A stretch of 64,000 nt of DNA from CAYVUV01 sp964455095 (GCA_964455095.1 CAYVUV010000093.1:1-64000); one strand, 5' to 3'; shown: positions 44,612 to 54,642, counted from the first letter of the stretch. Notes: generated from the sequence alone by a model not told the origin. Program-made: numbers and translations.

Positions 44612-47600
44612 CTACGGTGCGGCCAGGTCGCGCCGCGCAGCGCGCACGGACTCAGCGCTGACCAGATACGTCCACAGCGTCTGCCCGTGATCGCAGAGTA
44701 CCTCGTTGGACTCGGCGCCGGGGTACATCGCCTCGATCGCCCGCCGGTCCGCGGCACGGCCGGGCAGCACGATGAACGACGCACCGGCAGCCGGCTCGAC
44801 CGGCTCGACCGGCAGTGCGCCGCCGAGCTCGCGGCTCAGATCCGACACGTCGGCGTCGTCGCCGAAGAATGCCAGAATCGGCGACACGGCAGTCAGCTCG
44901 TCGCGCGATCGAACCAGGTAATGGCGGTAGGCGGGGTGGGCGCCGATGAAGCGCGCCGCCATGACGTCGGCCTGGGCGCGAAATGCCGTGCGCCCGTCAG
45001 AGGCGCGCGGCCGGCTCACTGCATTCCAGGCCGAGCGGAGATCCCTCGACGCGACGAGGGCGAGCAGGCCCAATACCGCCGCCTGGGCGAGGAGGCGCAC
45101 GGGCCGCGGCGTGCCATCGGCGAGCGCCAGGCCGCGGTCGAGCGCGACGGCAGCGACGAGCAGGATCGCGACAACGCCGGAGAGAAAGTGGTAGTCGCTC
45201 GGCGGCGTCGGCAGCACCGCACTGCCGAGGAAGATCGACAGCCCGATGGTTGCGAGCACGGCGCAGGTGGCCGGTGTCCGCCACGACAGCAGCAGGTACG
45301 TCAGCCCGATGCCGAACAGGCACGCGCTCACACCGATGCACACCGGCGACCGGCTGATCACCCCCCACGATCCGGTGCCCCAGTAGACAATGGCGCCGAA
45401 CGAGCGCCCGAGCTGATACGCCCACAACGCCGGGTCCCAGTTGATCGAACCATCGGGATGGAGAAACACGACGATCGAGTTGGCGCGGTGCGAGATGCCC
45501 GACTCGGCGGCCAGCATCGGCAGGTAGACCACGCACGCACCGGCGACGAGCCACCCCAGCACGGCGCGGCTGCGCCACAGGCGGCGCGGGTAGCGCACTG
45601 CGACATAGAGGAGCAGCGTCGCGGCAATCGGCACGAACGTCATCGAGACGTAGTACGCCATTAGTGCCCAGCCACCGAGCACACCGGCCAGGCACCCGTG
45701 CCAGCGGCTGCCGCGGCGCAACCCCACGGCGGCGCAGTAGAGGCTGAAGAGAAACGGGGCGACCGGGTCGAGCACATAGGGCTGGCGCGAGTACAGCACC
45801 AGCACGTGATTGACCGCGACCAGCAACGCGGCGATCAGCCCGGTGCGCCCATTGAACAGCTCGCGCCCGAGCAGATAGGTGCCGCACACGACCGCGACGC
45901 CCGCCACGGCGGCGGGCAGGCGCAGCACCCAGTACTCGATGCCGAACAGCCGCAGCCCGGCCAGATACGGCAGCAGCGCCGGGCGGCCGACCGAGTGCAC
46001 GCGCTCGAAGAACGACTGCCAATCGCCGCGCAGGGTCTTCAGCACTTCGTGGCCCAACAGGCCGTGGTCGTGATGAACGAAGTCGGGGAAGTAGCCGATT
46101 TGCCAGAAGCGCAACCCGGCCGCGGCGAGCAGCACCACCGCCAGCGCCGCGCGGGCGACGGGCGCCGTGCGCTCCGTCCGGGGCGCGACGGCGGGCGGCC
46201 ACGCCGCGGCGAGGATCCAGATCTGCGCCATCGTCCACAGCGCCATGGCGAGCGCCTGCTGCTCGGGCCACAGGCGCAGCACGGCGATGCAGGCGGCCAG
46301 ACTGACAGCCGTTGCGATGGTCAAGGAACGCGACGGCCCGGCGGCGGCGGGCGGCGGATCGCGCCACCCGGCTGGAACGAAGGACGAGAGCGTGACGGCA
46401 CTGCCGACCAGCGCATTCAACCCGCGCAGCGCCACGCCGGCCACGACACAACAGGCGACAAACCACCACATCCGCTCCGCCGTCCCCAGTGCGAGCTGCG
46501 CCAGGACGATCTCGCGCCAGGCCTGATACGACGACGCGACCAGCACCGCGACACCGGCGGCAAGCGCCGCCGCGCCCCAGGCGCCCAACTGGCGATGCGC
46601 AGTCGCGACACGCGGGGTCGGCGGCCGTTGCGCTTCGCCGCGCCGATACTCGCCCCGCCGCCGCCAGACGACGAACAGCGCCAGCGCCACGGCCATGAGG
46701 GGCAGCGGCAGCGCGCGTTGGTGCCAGGCGACGACAGGCGGCGATTCGGCGCGCGCGGCGCTGGCGTTCAACACCGCCGCTTCCGGCACGACGTTCAACC
46801 CGACCCACAGCGTGCCGCGCGGCGACAGGCTGGCGACCACCGGCTGATGCTCTGGCGCGAACGAGCGCTCGCGTCCATCGGCGGTCCGCACCCAGACGCG
46901 GCCCACCTCCGGCGAGACGAAGACCTGCTCGGCGTGCGGCCCGAGGCGCGTATCGGACACGCTCAGCGGCGCCGGCACGACGGCGCGCGGCGTGTAATCG
47001 GGTGCCAGGAGGCAGAGCTGCACGCCGTCGCTGTCGGCGGTGAAGACCGTCCCGTCGGGCGCGACATCAAGGGCCCAGAGCGAGCGAAAGGTGCGCCCCG
47101 GCGCTTCGGCGACCCACTCGCCCGTGGCGCTGCGGTAGCCGAGCGGCTTCGAGCGCCAGATCACTTCACCCGCGGGCGTCAGCTCCGTCAGCCATCCCTG
47201 ACCCTCGTTCGACGCCACCAGGATGTTGCCGTTCGCCAGCGGCACGGCGGCGCGGGCGTTGGCCACTGCCAGACGCCACTCGACGCTGCGGTCGGCGCGC
47301 AGCGCGATGACCGCGTCGACCAGCGTGATCAGATAGCCGCCGCCCGGCCGCGGACGCGCGCGCACCGGCATGCCGTCGATCGCCACGCTCCAGCGCAACG
47401 TGCCGTCGGCATCGACGAGCAGCACGCGCCGCGCGCCGAGATCGACCACCAGCACGCTGTCGTCGTCGAGCGCGGTGACGTCGGTCGGCCGCTGCAGACC
47501 GCTCAGGCGGCGCAGGGGGCGGAACTGTTCGTCATACTCGATGGCCAGGGACGCGCCATCGCCGACGGTGGTCGAAGAAACATCGGCAGCGGCGGCAACC

Positions 47601-47647
47601 GGCGCAACGAGGAGCGCCAGGGCCAGAAGCCGCGCCAGACGGGACAC
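44612..47647 (-). CDS. GT39-like membrane glycosyltransferase with N-terminal propeller, paralogue B
   Basis: 1,011 residues with the same architecture as paralogue A: signal peptide (RLLALALLVAPVAAAAD), propeller (DVTALDDDSVLVVDLGARRV, VPLANGNILVASN), then the GT39-like polytopic core with PDFVHHDHGLLGHE and GRPALLPY. A paired QPYVLDPVAPFLFSLYC segment is almost identical to that of paralogue A. The C-terminal soluble part probably binds the acceptor. 13 bases separate it from the GT2-methyltransferase gene upstream. Confidence 0.85.
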   Translation of the reverse strand: MSRLARLLALALLVAPVAAAADVSSTTVGDGASLAIEYDEQFRPLRRLSGLQRPTDVTALDDDSVLVVDLGARRVLLVDADGTLRWSVAIDGMPVRARPRPGGGYLITLVDAVIALRADRSVEWRLAVANARAAVPLANGNILVASNEGQGWLTELTPAGEVIWRSKPLGYRSATGEWVAEAPGRTFRSLWALDVAPDGTVFTADSDGVQLCLLAPDYTPRAVVPAPLSVSDTRLGPHAEQVFVSPEVGRVWVRTADGRERSFAPEHQPVVASLSPRGTLWVGLNVVPEAAVLNASAARAESPPVVAWHQRALPLPLMAVALALFVVWRRRGEYRRGEAQRPPTPRVATAHRQLGAWGAAALAAGVAVLVASSYQAWREIVLAQLALGTAERMWWFVACCVVAGVALRGLNALVGSAVTLSSFVPAGWRDPPPAAAGPSRSLTIATAVSLAACIAVLRLWPEQQALAMALWTMAQIWILAAAWPPAVAPRTERTAPVARAALAVVLLAAAGLRFWQIGYFPDFVHHDHGLLGHEVLKTLRGDWQSFFERVHSVGRPALLPYLAGLRLFGIEYWVLRLPAAVAGVAVVCGTYLLGRELFNGRTGLIAALLVAVNHVLVLYSRQPYVLDPVAPFLFSLYCAAVGLRRGSRWHGCLAGVLGGWALMAYYVSMTFVPIAATLLLYVAVRYPRRLWRSRAVLGWLVAGACVVYLPMLAAESGISHRANSIVVFLHPDGSINWDPALWAYQLGRSFGAIVYWGTGSWGVISRSPVCIGVSACLFGIGLTYLLLSWRTPATCAVLATIGLSIFLGSAVLPTPPSDYHFLSGVVAILLVAAVALDRGLALADGTPRPVRLLAQAAVLGLLALVASRDLRSAWNAVSRPRASDGRTAFRAQADVMAARFIGAHPAYRHYLVRSRDELTAVSPILAFFGDDADVSDLSRELGGALPVEPVEPAAGASFIVLPGRAADRRAIEAMYPGAESNEVLCDHGQTLWTYLVSAESVRAARRDLAAP

Positions 47648-47660
47648 GCCCGGTTCGCCC

Positions 47661-49079
47661 TCAGTCCGGCCGGCGCGCCACAGCGATCAGCGACACGCCT
47701 TCCCAGGGCAGAATCGTATCGAGGCGGCGGAAGAGCCAGGTGAACAAGTTGACCATCTTCAGCTGGACCTTGCTGAAGTGGCGGCGCCTGAAGACGCGGC
47801 CGTTGAGGTACCAGGCCGGCGTGGTGACGCGGTTGAAATCGAAGATGCGCTCGACACCGAAGCCGCCCGACGTCAGCGCCGTCTCCAGCGTCGCGCGCGT
47901 GTAGCGGCGCTCGTGGCCGAGCACCTCGTCGAGGCTGCCGTAGAGCTCGGGGTCTTGCGGGACCAGAATGAGTGCCCGCCCGCCGGGCTCGAGCGCGTTG
48001 TACAGGTTCTGCAGCGCCCCGGCCTCGTCGGGCACGTGCTCGAGCACGTTCAGGCAGATGACGCTGTCGTATTGGCCGGTCAGCGGCGCGAAGTCGTCGG
48101 CGCGCGTCAGATCGACGCGGCGCACGTCCATGTACGGCTTGCCGTCGGAAAAATTGCGCAGATAGTCGATGTAGTACGGGTTGACGTCCGAGACCGTGTA
48201 GCGATCGCGCGGCAGCAGCGTCTGCGTCAGGCTGCCGAGCCCGGCGCCGACCTCGAGTACTCGAGCGCCGAGGTACGGCCGCAGCGCGTCGCCCATCCAG
48301 CGGTTGAACTTGGGCACGCCCGACATGTTGACCAGGATGTTCGAACCGTACTCGTCGGCGTTGTAGAGATCGTCGATCAGCCACCAGTGCAGCATGGCGC
48401 CGAAGGCCAGCAGCGCATCCTTGAAACCGATCTTCTTGCCCTCTTCGTAGGTGCGACCGGCGTACGAGATCGGCACCTCGAACATGCGCGCGCCGCGCTT
48501 GGCGAGCTTGATCGTCAGCTCGGGCTCCATGCGGAAGTCCGGGCTGCGGATCGGAATCGACTGCAGGAGGCGTGTCCGCACCGCCTTGTAGCAGGTCTCC
48601 ATGTCGGTGAGGTTGACGTCGGCGATCAGGTTGCACAGGAAGGTGAGCAGGCGATTGCCGACGGCGTGGCGGAAATAGAGGACGCGCCGGTATTCCGAGG
48701 CCAGGAAGCGCGAGCCGAACACCGCGTCGGCGGAGTCGCGCACGAACGGCACCATCAGCTTGACGAGGTCCTGCGGATCGTACTCCAGGTCGGCGTCCTG
48801 GATCACCGTCACCGTGCCCTGCGCGCGCGCGATGCCGGTGCGCACGGCGGCGCCTTTGCCCTGGTTGCGCTCGTGCTCGATGTAGGTGATGCGGTCGGGA
48901 TGCGCGGCGGCGAGGCCGGCGAGGATCTCGCGCGTGCCGTCCTTCGAGCCGTCGTCGACGATGATGAGATCGAGGCGGCTGATCGTCGGGCTCTCGACGG
49001 CGAGCACGCGCCGCACCGCCTCGGCGACGAGGTAGCGCTCGTTGTAGACGGGCATCACGACAGAGAGGTGCACGGACAT
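47661..49079 (-). CDS. Fused GT2 glycosyltransferase and SAM methyltransferase
   Basis: 472 residues from ATG 49079. The N-terminal GT2 fold is shown by LSVVMPVYNE, IIVDDGSKDGT, and the DxD IQDADLEYD (about 94-98); it looks like a polyprenyl-phosphate sugar synthase (dolichyl-phosphate mannose synthase type), which would supply the donor for GT39 enzymes. The C-terminal part is a class I methyltransferase with VLEVGAGLGSL (about 278-288) and VICLNVLEHVPDEAG. A fusion of donor synthesis and methylation is unusual but fits the operon. Confidence 0.87.
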   Translation of the reverse strand: MSVHLSVVMPVYNERYLVAEAVRRVLAVESPTISRLDLIIVDDGSKDGTREILAGLAAAHPDRITYIEHERNQGKGAAVRTGIARAQGTVTVIQDADLEYDPQDLVKLMVPFVRDSADAVFGSRFLASEYRRVLYFRHAVGNRLLTFLCNLIADVNLTDMETCYKAVRTRLLQSIPIRSPDFRMEPELTIKLAKRGARMFEVPISYAGRTYEEGKKIGFKDALLAFGAMLHWWLIDDLYNADEYGSNILVNMSGVPKFNRWMGDALRPYLGARVLEVGAGLGSLTQTLLPRDRYTVSDVNPYYIDYLRNFSDGKPYMDVRRVDLTRADDFAPLTGQYDSVICLNVLEHVPDEAGALQNLYNALEPGGRALILVPQDPELYGSLDEVLGHERRYTRATLETALTSGGFGVERIFDFNRVTTPAWYLNGRVFRRRHFSKVQLKMVNLFTWLFRRLDTILPWEGVSLIAVARRPD

Positions 49080-49136
49080 GGCGGTCCACTTACCTGTGCG
49101 TTCAGGAGGGCGCAAGCGCCGATTGCCCCGCCCGGG

Positions 49137-51800
49137 TCACTTAACGTAGGCGAGCGGGCGCACTTGCCAGCCGCCGTCGAGCGCGTCGACCACCGTGGCG
49201 AGGGGCATCTGCTCGTGCGCCAGCGTGTCGGGCCACCCCTTGACCATGAACCAACCGCCGGGGTCGCCGCCCGCCGGGCGCACGCGTAGCTCGACCGGCT
49301 GACCGGGGACGAGACGACTGGCAGGAACGGACAGCAGCACGACGCCGGAGTTGCCGGCGAGCGCCATCTTCGACAGGAAGGTCATTTTGTAGCCGTTGCC
49401 TTCCCAGCTGCGCGCGCCCTGCTCGGGCCCGCTGGTGAAGGTGAGCGCCGACTCGCCGTTGACCGACAGCAGGAAGTCCGCGCGCTCGTCGGAGGTCGAA
49501 GCGGTGAAGGCGAAGATGGCGCGCTCCGCCAGCGGCGGCGGCGCTGTCTTCCAGGCGATCTGGGTCTGTGGGCCGATGCCGGCGCGCCACGACTCGGAAC
49601 CGCCGCGGTAGTCGGGATAGGTCAGCTCGTGCTGGGTGAAATCGGTGGCGGCGGCGAAGCCCTCCACCAGCTGCACGGCGGTATCGCGCACCTCGGCGGG
49701 CGGCGGCTGCCATTCCGGCGGCGGCAGGCGCGCCGTGGTGATGATGTCGGCGAAGTCGTGCCCCTGGGCGTCGACCAGGCGCGGCGCGAATTCCCAGTAG
49801 GCGATGCTCTCGCAGGTGTTGATCAGCAGATAGTGCACGCCGGCCGTCAGCGTCACCGGCCGGCGCATGGTGTTGTTGGCGATGACCAGCGGCCACGGCG
49901 TCAGCAGGCGGCCGTCGAGCCAGGCGCGCAACGGGTCGCCCCACGAGCCGCCGAGCTCGAGGTAGGCCTCGCGGTCGGTCGGCACGGTCACCTGCGTCAG
50001 CGCATAGGCGCAGACCCACTCGGGGTTGCCCGGCGAGCGCGGATCGGCGGTGGCGTAGTAGCGGTTGAGGTCGACCTGAGCGGCGCCGGTCTGCGCTGGC
50101 CGCCAGCTGGTCTCCCCGAATGCGCCTTTGACCGGCGCGTTCGGCAGATGCACGGGATCGATGAAGTCCTTGCCGACGCCGGTGTTGTCGCGGTTGGGGA
50201 ACGGGCCCAGTGCCAGCCAATTGCCCAGGAACTGCTTGCGCGCCCGCACGTCGGCGACGACGAACGCCACGCTGCCGCCCGGCGCGATAATCTCGCGCTT
50301 GACGGTGTAGTCGCTGAAGATGTCGACGTCGGACGGGTGCAGGCCGAACAGGAGGCGCTGGCCCATCTTGTAGCGGTGAAACTCCTCGGGCTTCACCACC
50401 AGGTAGCCGGGATCGCGCCGCTCGAGCCACTGGTGCGGGTCGACGCGGTTGTAGAACAGCGGGAAGATGTACGGCTGATTGGCGTCGGTCATGCTGAGCA
50501 TCAGCACGTCGTAGTTGGCGCGCTCGCTCTCCATGTACGCGATCATGTCGCGATAACCGTACTGAAAGCCGCTCGGCGTCGGCCCCGCGTAGGCGGCGTA
50601 GTCGGTGAAGTAGGCGCGCAGATAGCGCTCCATCTGCACCCCCAGCACGACCAGGGCGGCGATCGCGGCCAGTGCCTGCGCGCGCGGCGCCAGGCGGGGC
50701 CGCGCGCGCAGCAGCCAGCCGAGGCCGCGCAAGGCGCCGGCGAAGCCGATGCCGGTCAGCAGGCAGATGGCGGGCACGCCGACGATCGAGCGCGACGCGG
50801 TCGGGATCTCGGTCATCAGGCTCGGGCCGACGGGATAGAGCACCAACCACCACAGCAGCAGCTTGCCGGGCCGGCGGCGCTCGACGGCGACCAGCACGAT
50901 GCCGAGCAGGAAGAACGGCACGAAGAACGTGTACAGCTCGCCGAAGTCGCGCACGGCGTGGCGCGCGATGGGATCGCCGCGCTCGATCAGGAAGGACGGC
51001 GAGAAGAACTGGCGGTAGTTCTGCGCGAAGCGCTCGAACTGTGGGCCCCACGGCTGGGTGCGGTCGGTGAACGTCGTGCGGCGGAAGTAGACGGTGCCAC
51101 TGCCCTGCTGCTGGGTGAAGAAGATGGCGGCCGGCGCCAACGTCACGACCGCCAGCGCGCCGGCGGCGAGCACTTCGCGCCAGCGCCGCACCAGGGTCGG
51201 CGCGTACAGGGCGGCGAAGCCGAGCAGGAACAGCGGCACGAACAGCGCCGCGATGGCGTACGAGTAGATGCAGAAGCTGAAGAACAGCAGCGCCGCGGCC
51301 AGGGATCGATACCCCTGGACGAAGCGCACCAGCTTCAGTGCGCCACAGACGAACAGGAACGGAAAGGCAATGAGCTCGAAGGCGATGCGGCTGAAGTGCA
51401 GGTGCCAGGGACAGACGGCGAGAAAGAGCGCCGCCCACAATCCGACCCACGGACCGTACAGCGCGCGGCCGAGGAAAAACACGGCGATCACCGTGCCGGT
51501 ACCGAACAGCGCCGACGTCAGGCGGGTGCTGAACTCGTCGAGCCCGAGCAGCGTGACGGGGATGCTGGCGGCATAGATGAAGACCGGGTTCTTGTAGGCG
51601 ACGCTGAACGACCAGACATAGAGCGGCAGGCGCTTGCCGTTCTCGTCGAGACCGGATTGGGCGAGTGAGAAGGCGTTGTAGCCGAGCGCGGCCTCGTCGC
51701 AGAACAAACCCGCCGGTACGTCGCGCAGCTCGTAGACGCGCAGCCCGGCTGCCAACGCCACCACCACCGCCAAAGCTGCCCACTGCCGCGCGCGATTCAT
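49137..51800 (-). CDS. GT39-like membrane glycosyltransferase with C-terminal sandwich
   Basis: 887 residues. The catalytic-loop acidic pair is in LFCDEAALGYNAF (about residues 32-45). About ten hydrophobic segments follow, then an extracytoplasmic beta-sandwich of about 350 residues (contains LELGGSWGDPLRAWLDGRLL). It lacks the N-terminal propeller of its neighbours. It resembles the second half of the fused protein at 59690. It is the first gene of the operon reading leftwards; the 560-base upstream gap holds the promoter. Confidence 0.87.
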   Translation of the reverse strand: MNRARQWAALAVVVALAAGLRVYELRDVPAGLFCDEAALGYNAFSLAQSGLDENGKRLPLYVWSFSVAYKNPVFIYAASIPVTLLGLDEFSTRLTSALFGTGTVIAVFFLGRALYGPWVGLWAALFLAVCPWHLHFSRIAFELIAFPFLFVCGALKLVRFVQGYRSLAAALLFFSFCIYSYAIAALFVPLFLLGFAALYAPTLVRRWREVLAAGALAVVTLAPAAIFFTQQQGSGTVYFRRTTFTDRTQPWGPQFERFAQNYRQFFSPSFLIERGDPIARHAVRDFGELYTFFVPFFLLGIVLVAVERRRPGKLLLWWLVLYPVGPSLMTEIPTASRSIVGVPAICLLTGIGFAGALRGLGWLLRARPRLAPRAQALAAIAALVVLGVQMERYLRAYFTDYAAYAGPTPSGFQYGYRDMIAYMESERANYDVLMLSMTDANQPYIFPLFYNRVDPHQWLERRDPGYLVVKPEEFHRYKMGQRLLFGLHPSDVDIFSDYTVKREIIAPGGSVAFVVADVRARKQFLGNWLALGPFPNRDNTGVGKDFIDPVHLPNAPVKGAFGETSWRPAQTGAAQVDLNRYYATADPRSPGNPEWVCAYALTQVTVPTDREAYLELGGSWGDPLRAWLDGRLLTPWPLVIANNTMRRPVTLTAGVHYLLINTCESIAYWEFAPRLVDAQGHDFADIITTARLPPPEWQPPPAEVRDTAVQLVEGFAAATDFTQHELTYPDYRGGSESWRAGIGPQTQIAWKTAPPPLAERAIFAFTASTSDERADFLLSVNGESALTFTSGPEQGARSWEGNGYKMTFLSKMALAGNSGVVLLSVPASRLVPGQPVELRVRPAGGDPGGWFMVKGWPDTLAHEQMPLATVVDALDGGWQVRPLAYVK

Positions 51801-52357
51801 CCGGTCCGTCTCGGCCGCACAGCGTAGCGATGCGCGCGCAGCAGGGCAAAGGCGGCGATGCGCCGGAGGCGCCGGGTGGTTGTGCCTGCCACTTCCGCAG
51901 TTCTGTCATTCCCGCGCAGGCGGACTCCATTTTGGGAAACGCTCAGCCCGTTGAAAGACGCTACGTCGCCCCTTCAGCCACCAACGATCACTCTGTGACC
52001 TCCTCTCCCGCATTGCTCGCGGGAGAGGATTGAGGTGAGGGTTCCGCAACCTGAACGCCCTTGCGCTCCAAGGCCGAGCGCGGGGCCTGTGGGCTCTTCA
52101 TCGGCCCGGTGCCACGGTCGGGCTGCGGCCAAGAACACGATGATCAACGGCGTCCCGTAGCCCGCGCACACCGGAGTTGGGAGCAAAAAGTACCTACGTC
52201 CCGGTACCCCGGCTGCTCATGCAAACTAACGGATGGCCGCTAAGCTGCGCCCGCGCGTGATGCTACCGCGATGCTTGTCGAGCACCATCGCTCGCACGGC
52301 TGAAACCCGCGGCCGCACCTTCAGCGGCTTCTTGGGCGGCGCGCGCCGGTTGCCGAG
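51801..52357. other. Intergenic region without a supported gene
   Basis: Contains the REP-like hairpin at 52002-52040 and the promoter region of the glycosyltransferase operon. A minus-strand frame at 52227-52330 ends in a basic SITRGRSLAAIR-like stretch and could be the tail of a lost gene, but nothing more supports it. Confidence 0.5.
52002..52040. repeat. REP-like palindrome, third copy
   Basis: A 10-bp stem CCTCTCCCGC/GCGGGAGAGG (52002-52028) with the flank ATTGAGGTGAGGG, matching the elements at 6436-6587. It supports a genome-wide family of interspersed palindromes. Confidence 0.75.
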
Positions 52358-53215
52358 TCACAGTGGGCGGCCGCGCCGACCAGCAAGGACGGCGAGTATA
52401 TTGACAACTGAGGATGTTGCCTCCGCACACAGTGCTGCCATCCGAAAGTCGGCGGTCCGCTTATGTTGCAGCGCGAGTGCGAGGCGCACAGCGGCCTTTG
52501 CGTGAGCGCGAGCCTCCTCGTTAGAACTGCCAGCGAGTTCTGCAGAGAAGAACGCCTCAAGCATCCGCGCCGCGTCCGTCTCGCTTGGGGGCACAGCGCC
52601 CTGATGGGGGTGGCGGGCGGGTTCATACACCTCCTGAGCGACTGAGATGAGAACCTCGCGGCACAGCAAACCGACGGCCTGGTATTGCTCTTCGGATGCA
52701 GCTGTGTCGAGTCGGAGGCGGACCTCTTGCAGTTGGCGATCAACTTTCTGCCAGCCAGTAGGCTCTTCGAATACCTGGGTGCGGTGACCAATCTTCTGCG
52801 GCGCGAAGACCGGCTTCCCCGAGATCTGCTTCGCCTCGACGAGTGACCAATCGTCGGCAGCAAGTTCCCTGTTGTAGGCAGCGACGAGATCTCGGGCCGT
52901 GTCGGAATCCGGGCGAACCACTGGATGGACCGTCTCGCAAAGGAAACGCAAGAACTCGTTGTCGGGTACCTCAAGCAGGTTGAAACGCTGGTCGTAGAAG
53001 ACCCAGTCCGCGTTCCAGTCAGAATTCATGATCCGATGCTTCCAAATGTCGCTCGCCGCGTTCTCGAACCGGTAGTCGGTCGAAGGCATAGAGGTCAGGT
53101 CGTAGATCCGCGCAAGGAAATCGTCCTCGCCAAGCCGACCCGCCCAGTCGGTGTCAGACGCGACGATGAAGTCGACGATCGCTCGCCGAGTGACTTCAGA
53201 GAGTTCGTTCGTCAC
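52358..53215 (-). CDS. AbiJ-like abortive-infection protein (AbiJ N-terminal domain 3 type)
   Basis: 285 residues. The N-terminal half (IVDFIVASDTDWAGRLGE, then YDLTSMPSTDYRFENAASDI, and WVFYDQRFNLLEVPDNEFL) matches my recollection of the AbiJ-NTD3 domain of phage-defence proteins. The C-terminal half (TDAARMLEAFFSAELAGSSN, then LALALQHKRTADFR) is the accompanying HEPN-like helical part. AbiJ proteins are thought to trigger growth arrest on infection. It ends at 52358 and is preceded by another HEPN-like gene 37 bases upstream; the pair probably form an operon. Confidence 0.65.
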   Translation of the reverse strand: MTNELSEVTRRAIVDFIVASDTDWAGRLGEDDFLARIYDLTSMPSTDYRFENAASDIWKHRIMNSDWNADWVFYDQRFNLLEVPDNEFLRFLCETVHPVVRPDSDTARDLVAAYNRELAADDWSLVEAKQISGKPVFAPQKIGHRTQVFEEPTGWQKVDRQLQEVRLRLDTAASEEQYQAVGLLCREVLISVAQEVYEPARHPHQGAVPPSETDAARMLEAFFSAELAGSSNEEARAHAKAAVRLALALQHKRTADFRMAALCAEATSSVVNILAVLAGRRGRPL

Positions 53216-53251
53216 TGGGGCCTCTTCGCGCTGCTCGCGTCGTCGATCGCA

Positions 53252-53863
53252 CTAGTGCACCACTCCTCGTTCCTTGAACTGCTCGTACAACTGCCTGAGT
53301 GTCTCGTCGTTTCCGTCCGCCACTTGAAGAAGCAGGTCGAGTACTGCCATCCGCATTGAAAAAGTGGTCTCGAGGTTGATCTCGTCCGAAGCGGTCGAGT
53401 CGAAGTCTGGGTTGGTGGGAATCTCCACTTCGCGAATCCACCAGACGTCGATCTTGCGAACGAGGTCGGCGATGGCGCATAGCAGGTCTGGGCGGACCTC
53501 TGAGTCGATGCTACCAAGAATCTTTGGGATGTGATGAGCGACGAAGTTCCGATGCTCTCGAATCTCACGGAGTCGGTCGAGATCGCCGTCGCTGAGTGCG
53601 CCGGAGTTTCGGAACCAGATACCCGACGCAAAAAATGGCATCTGATGAAGTGACAAGACTTTTGAACGGTAGTCATCACCGAGGATCGGCCCGTTGGCGT
53701 CCCATCCGTCCGAGAAGAAGCCCTCAAGATGCTCGATCAGCGCCTGCCTCAGGAATTCGTAGGCAGTAAGGAAGATCGAGGCGCGGATGAGGTTCGTGCG
53801 AAGCTCGTCCGGATTCAGGAGCTTCGCCCATCCGCGGAATATCTTGTCGCGTTCATCGTTCAT
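53252..53863 (-). CDS. HEPN-like protein with Rx4H motif
   Basis: About 203 residues from ATG 53863. It is a helical protein with REHRNFVAHHIPKIL; RNFVAH is an R-x4-H motif, the catalytic signature of HEPN ribonucleases. No membrane segment is seen. It lies 37 bases upstream of the AbiJ-like gene, so a toxin or effector role is likely. An upstream in-frame ATG at 53962 would read through a degenerate attC-like sequence and is rejected. Confidence 0.6.
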   Translation of the reverse strand: MNDERDKIFRGWAKLLNPDELRTNLIRASIFLTAYEFLRQALIEHLEGFFSDGWDANGPILGDDYRSKVLSLHQMPFFASGIWFRNSGALSDGDLDRLREIREHRNFVAHHIPKILGSIDSEVRPDLLCAIADLVRKIDVWWIREVEIPTNPDFDSTASDEINLETTFSMRMAVLDLLLQVADGNDETLRQLYEQFKERGVVH

Positions 53864-53879
53864 CAAAGTACCGGCGTTC

Positions 53880-53944
53880 CGCGGCGAAGGTAGAATCGAG
53901 CGAAGCCCCGTAGGGCGATGATCCGCTGCAAAGCCTGGTTCGGC
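53880..53944 (-). repeat. Degenerate attC-like sequence
   Basis: Read on the minus strand it has GCCGAAC, then a CAGGCTTTGCAGCGGA-like arm, and GC-rich complementary blocks, as in attC sites. The opposite core box is not clean. It could be a decayed cassette site flanking the gene at 53963. Confidence 0.3.
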
Positions 53945-53962
53945 GGCATCCGTGGCCGGCAA

Positions 53963-54520
53963 CTAGATGTGACTGGGCACATAAAGCGGAAGTGCCTCGT
54001 TGCGGAGGCGCTCGAAGCCATCCCAAGCCAGAGCTCGATTGGGTCGGCGCGCGCGAGAGCGACTGGGACCTGGCTCCACGTCAACCAGATGACGGCCGAC
54101 CAGCTCGCTGAAGTCGTCGAAGGACTCGGACTGCTTGGGCACCGGGTAACGCCCCTCCCACTTTATGCACTCGCTCAGAATCTCGAGCAATCCCGCATCG
54201 CGCTTGGAGACCGAAGCACCCGCGCTCCGCGCCAGTTCGACCAAGTTGTGATGGTGGGGCACGGTGCGCGCCTGAGAAACGAGGATCGCCTTGTAGAGGA
54301 GTTCGAGCGACATACCGCAGAGCATGCGAAACACGCCTGAGACGGCGGCCTTCATCTGGAAAGCAACCCCGAGCTCATACCGCTCGACGATTGTGGCGGA
54401 GACATCAGGATCCATGCTGTGCCAGACGGCGGCCGCAGCAGCATGAAGATCATTGGACTTGTTGAGCCAATACGTCGAGATCGTGTTTCGGCGTCTGAAA
54501 ATGTCGTCCGCAACTGCCAC
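53963..54520 (-). CDS. HEPN-like helical hypothetical protein
   Basis: 185 residues. All-helical composition with VPHHHNLVELARSAG followed by LLEILSECIKWEGRYPVPK, a pattern seen in HEPN-domain proteins of mobile regions. The RxxxxH motif is not obvious. The stop is 19 bases from the degenerate attC-like sequence at 53880-53944, so this may be a sixth cassette gene. Function unknown. Confidence 0.6.
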   Translation of the reverse strand: MAVADDIFRRRNTISTYWLNKSNDLHAAAAAVWHSMDPDVSATIVERYELGVAFQMKAAVSGVFRMLCGMSLELLYKAILVSQARTVPHHHNLVELARSAGASVSKRDAGLLEILSECIKWEGRYPVPKQSESFDDFSELVGRHLVDVEPGPSRSRARRPNRALAWDGFERLRNEALPLYVPSHI

Positions 54521-54642
54521 GCTATAACTCCAACCGCTCGAGAGACGCCGTGCACGGGGTTCGGTCTGAAACCGCCTACGCTCGCGGTCAGCAGCGCACG
54601 ATCCACTTCACCTTCTCAGACATCTTGAACCTCGCGCATCCC

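Noticed and set aside
49141..51930. 929-codon frame parallel to the GT39 gene
   Set aside because: Arg-rich shadow of the glycosyltransferase in another frame.
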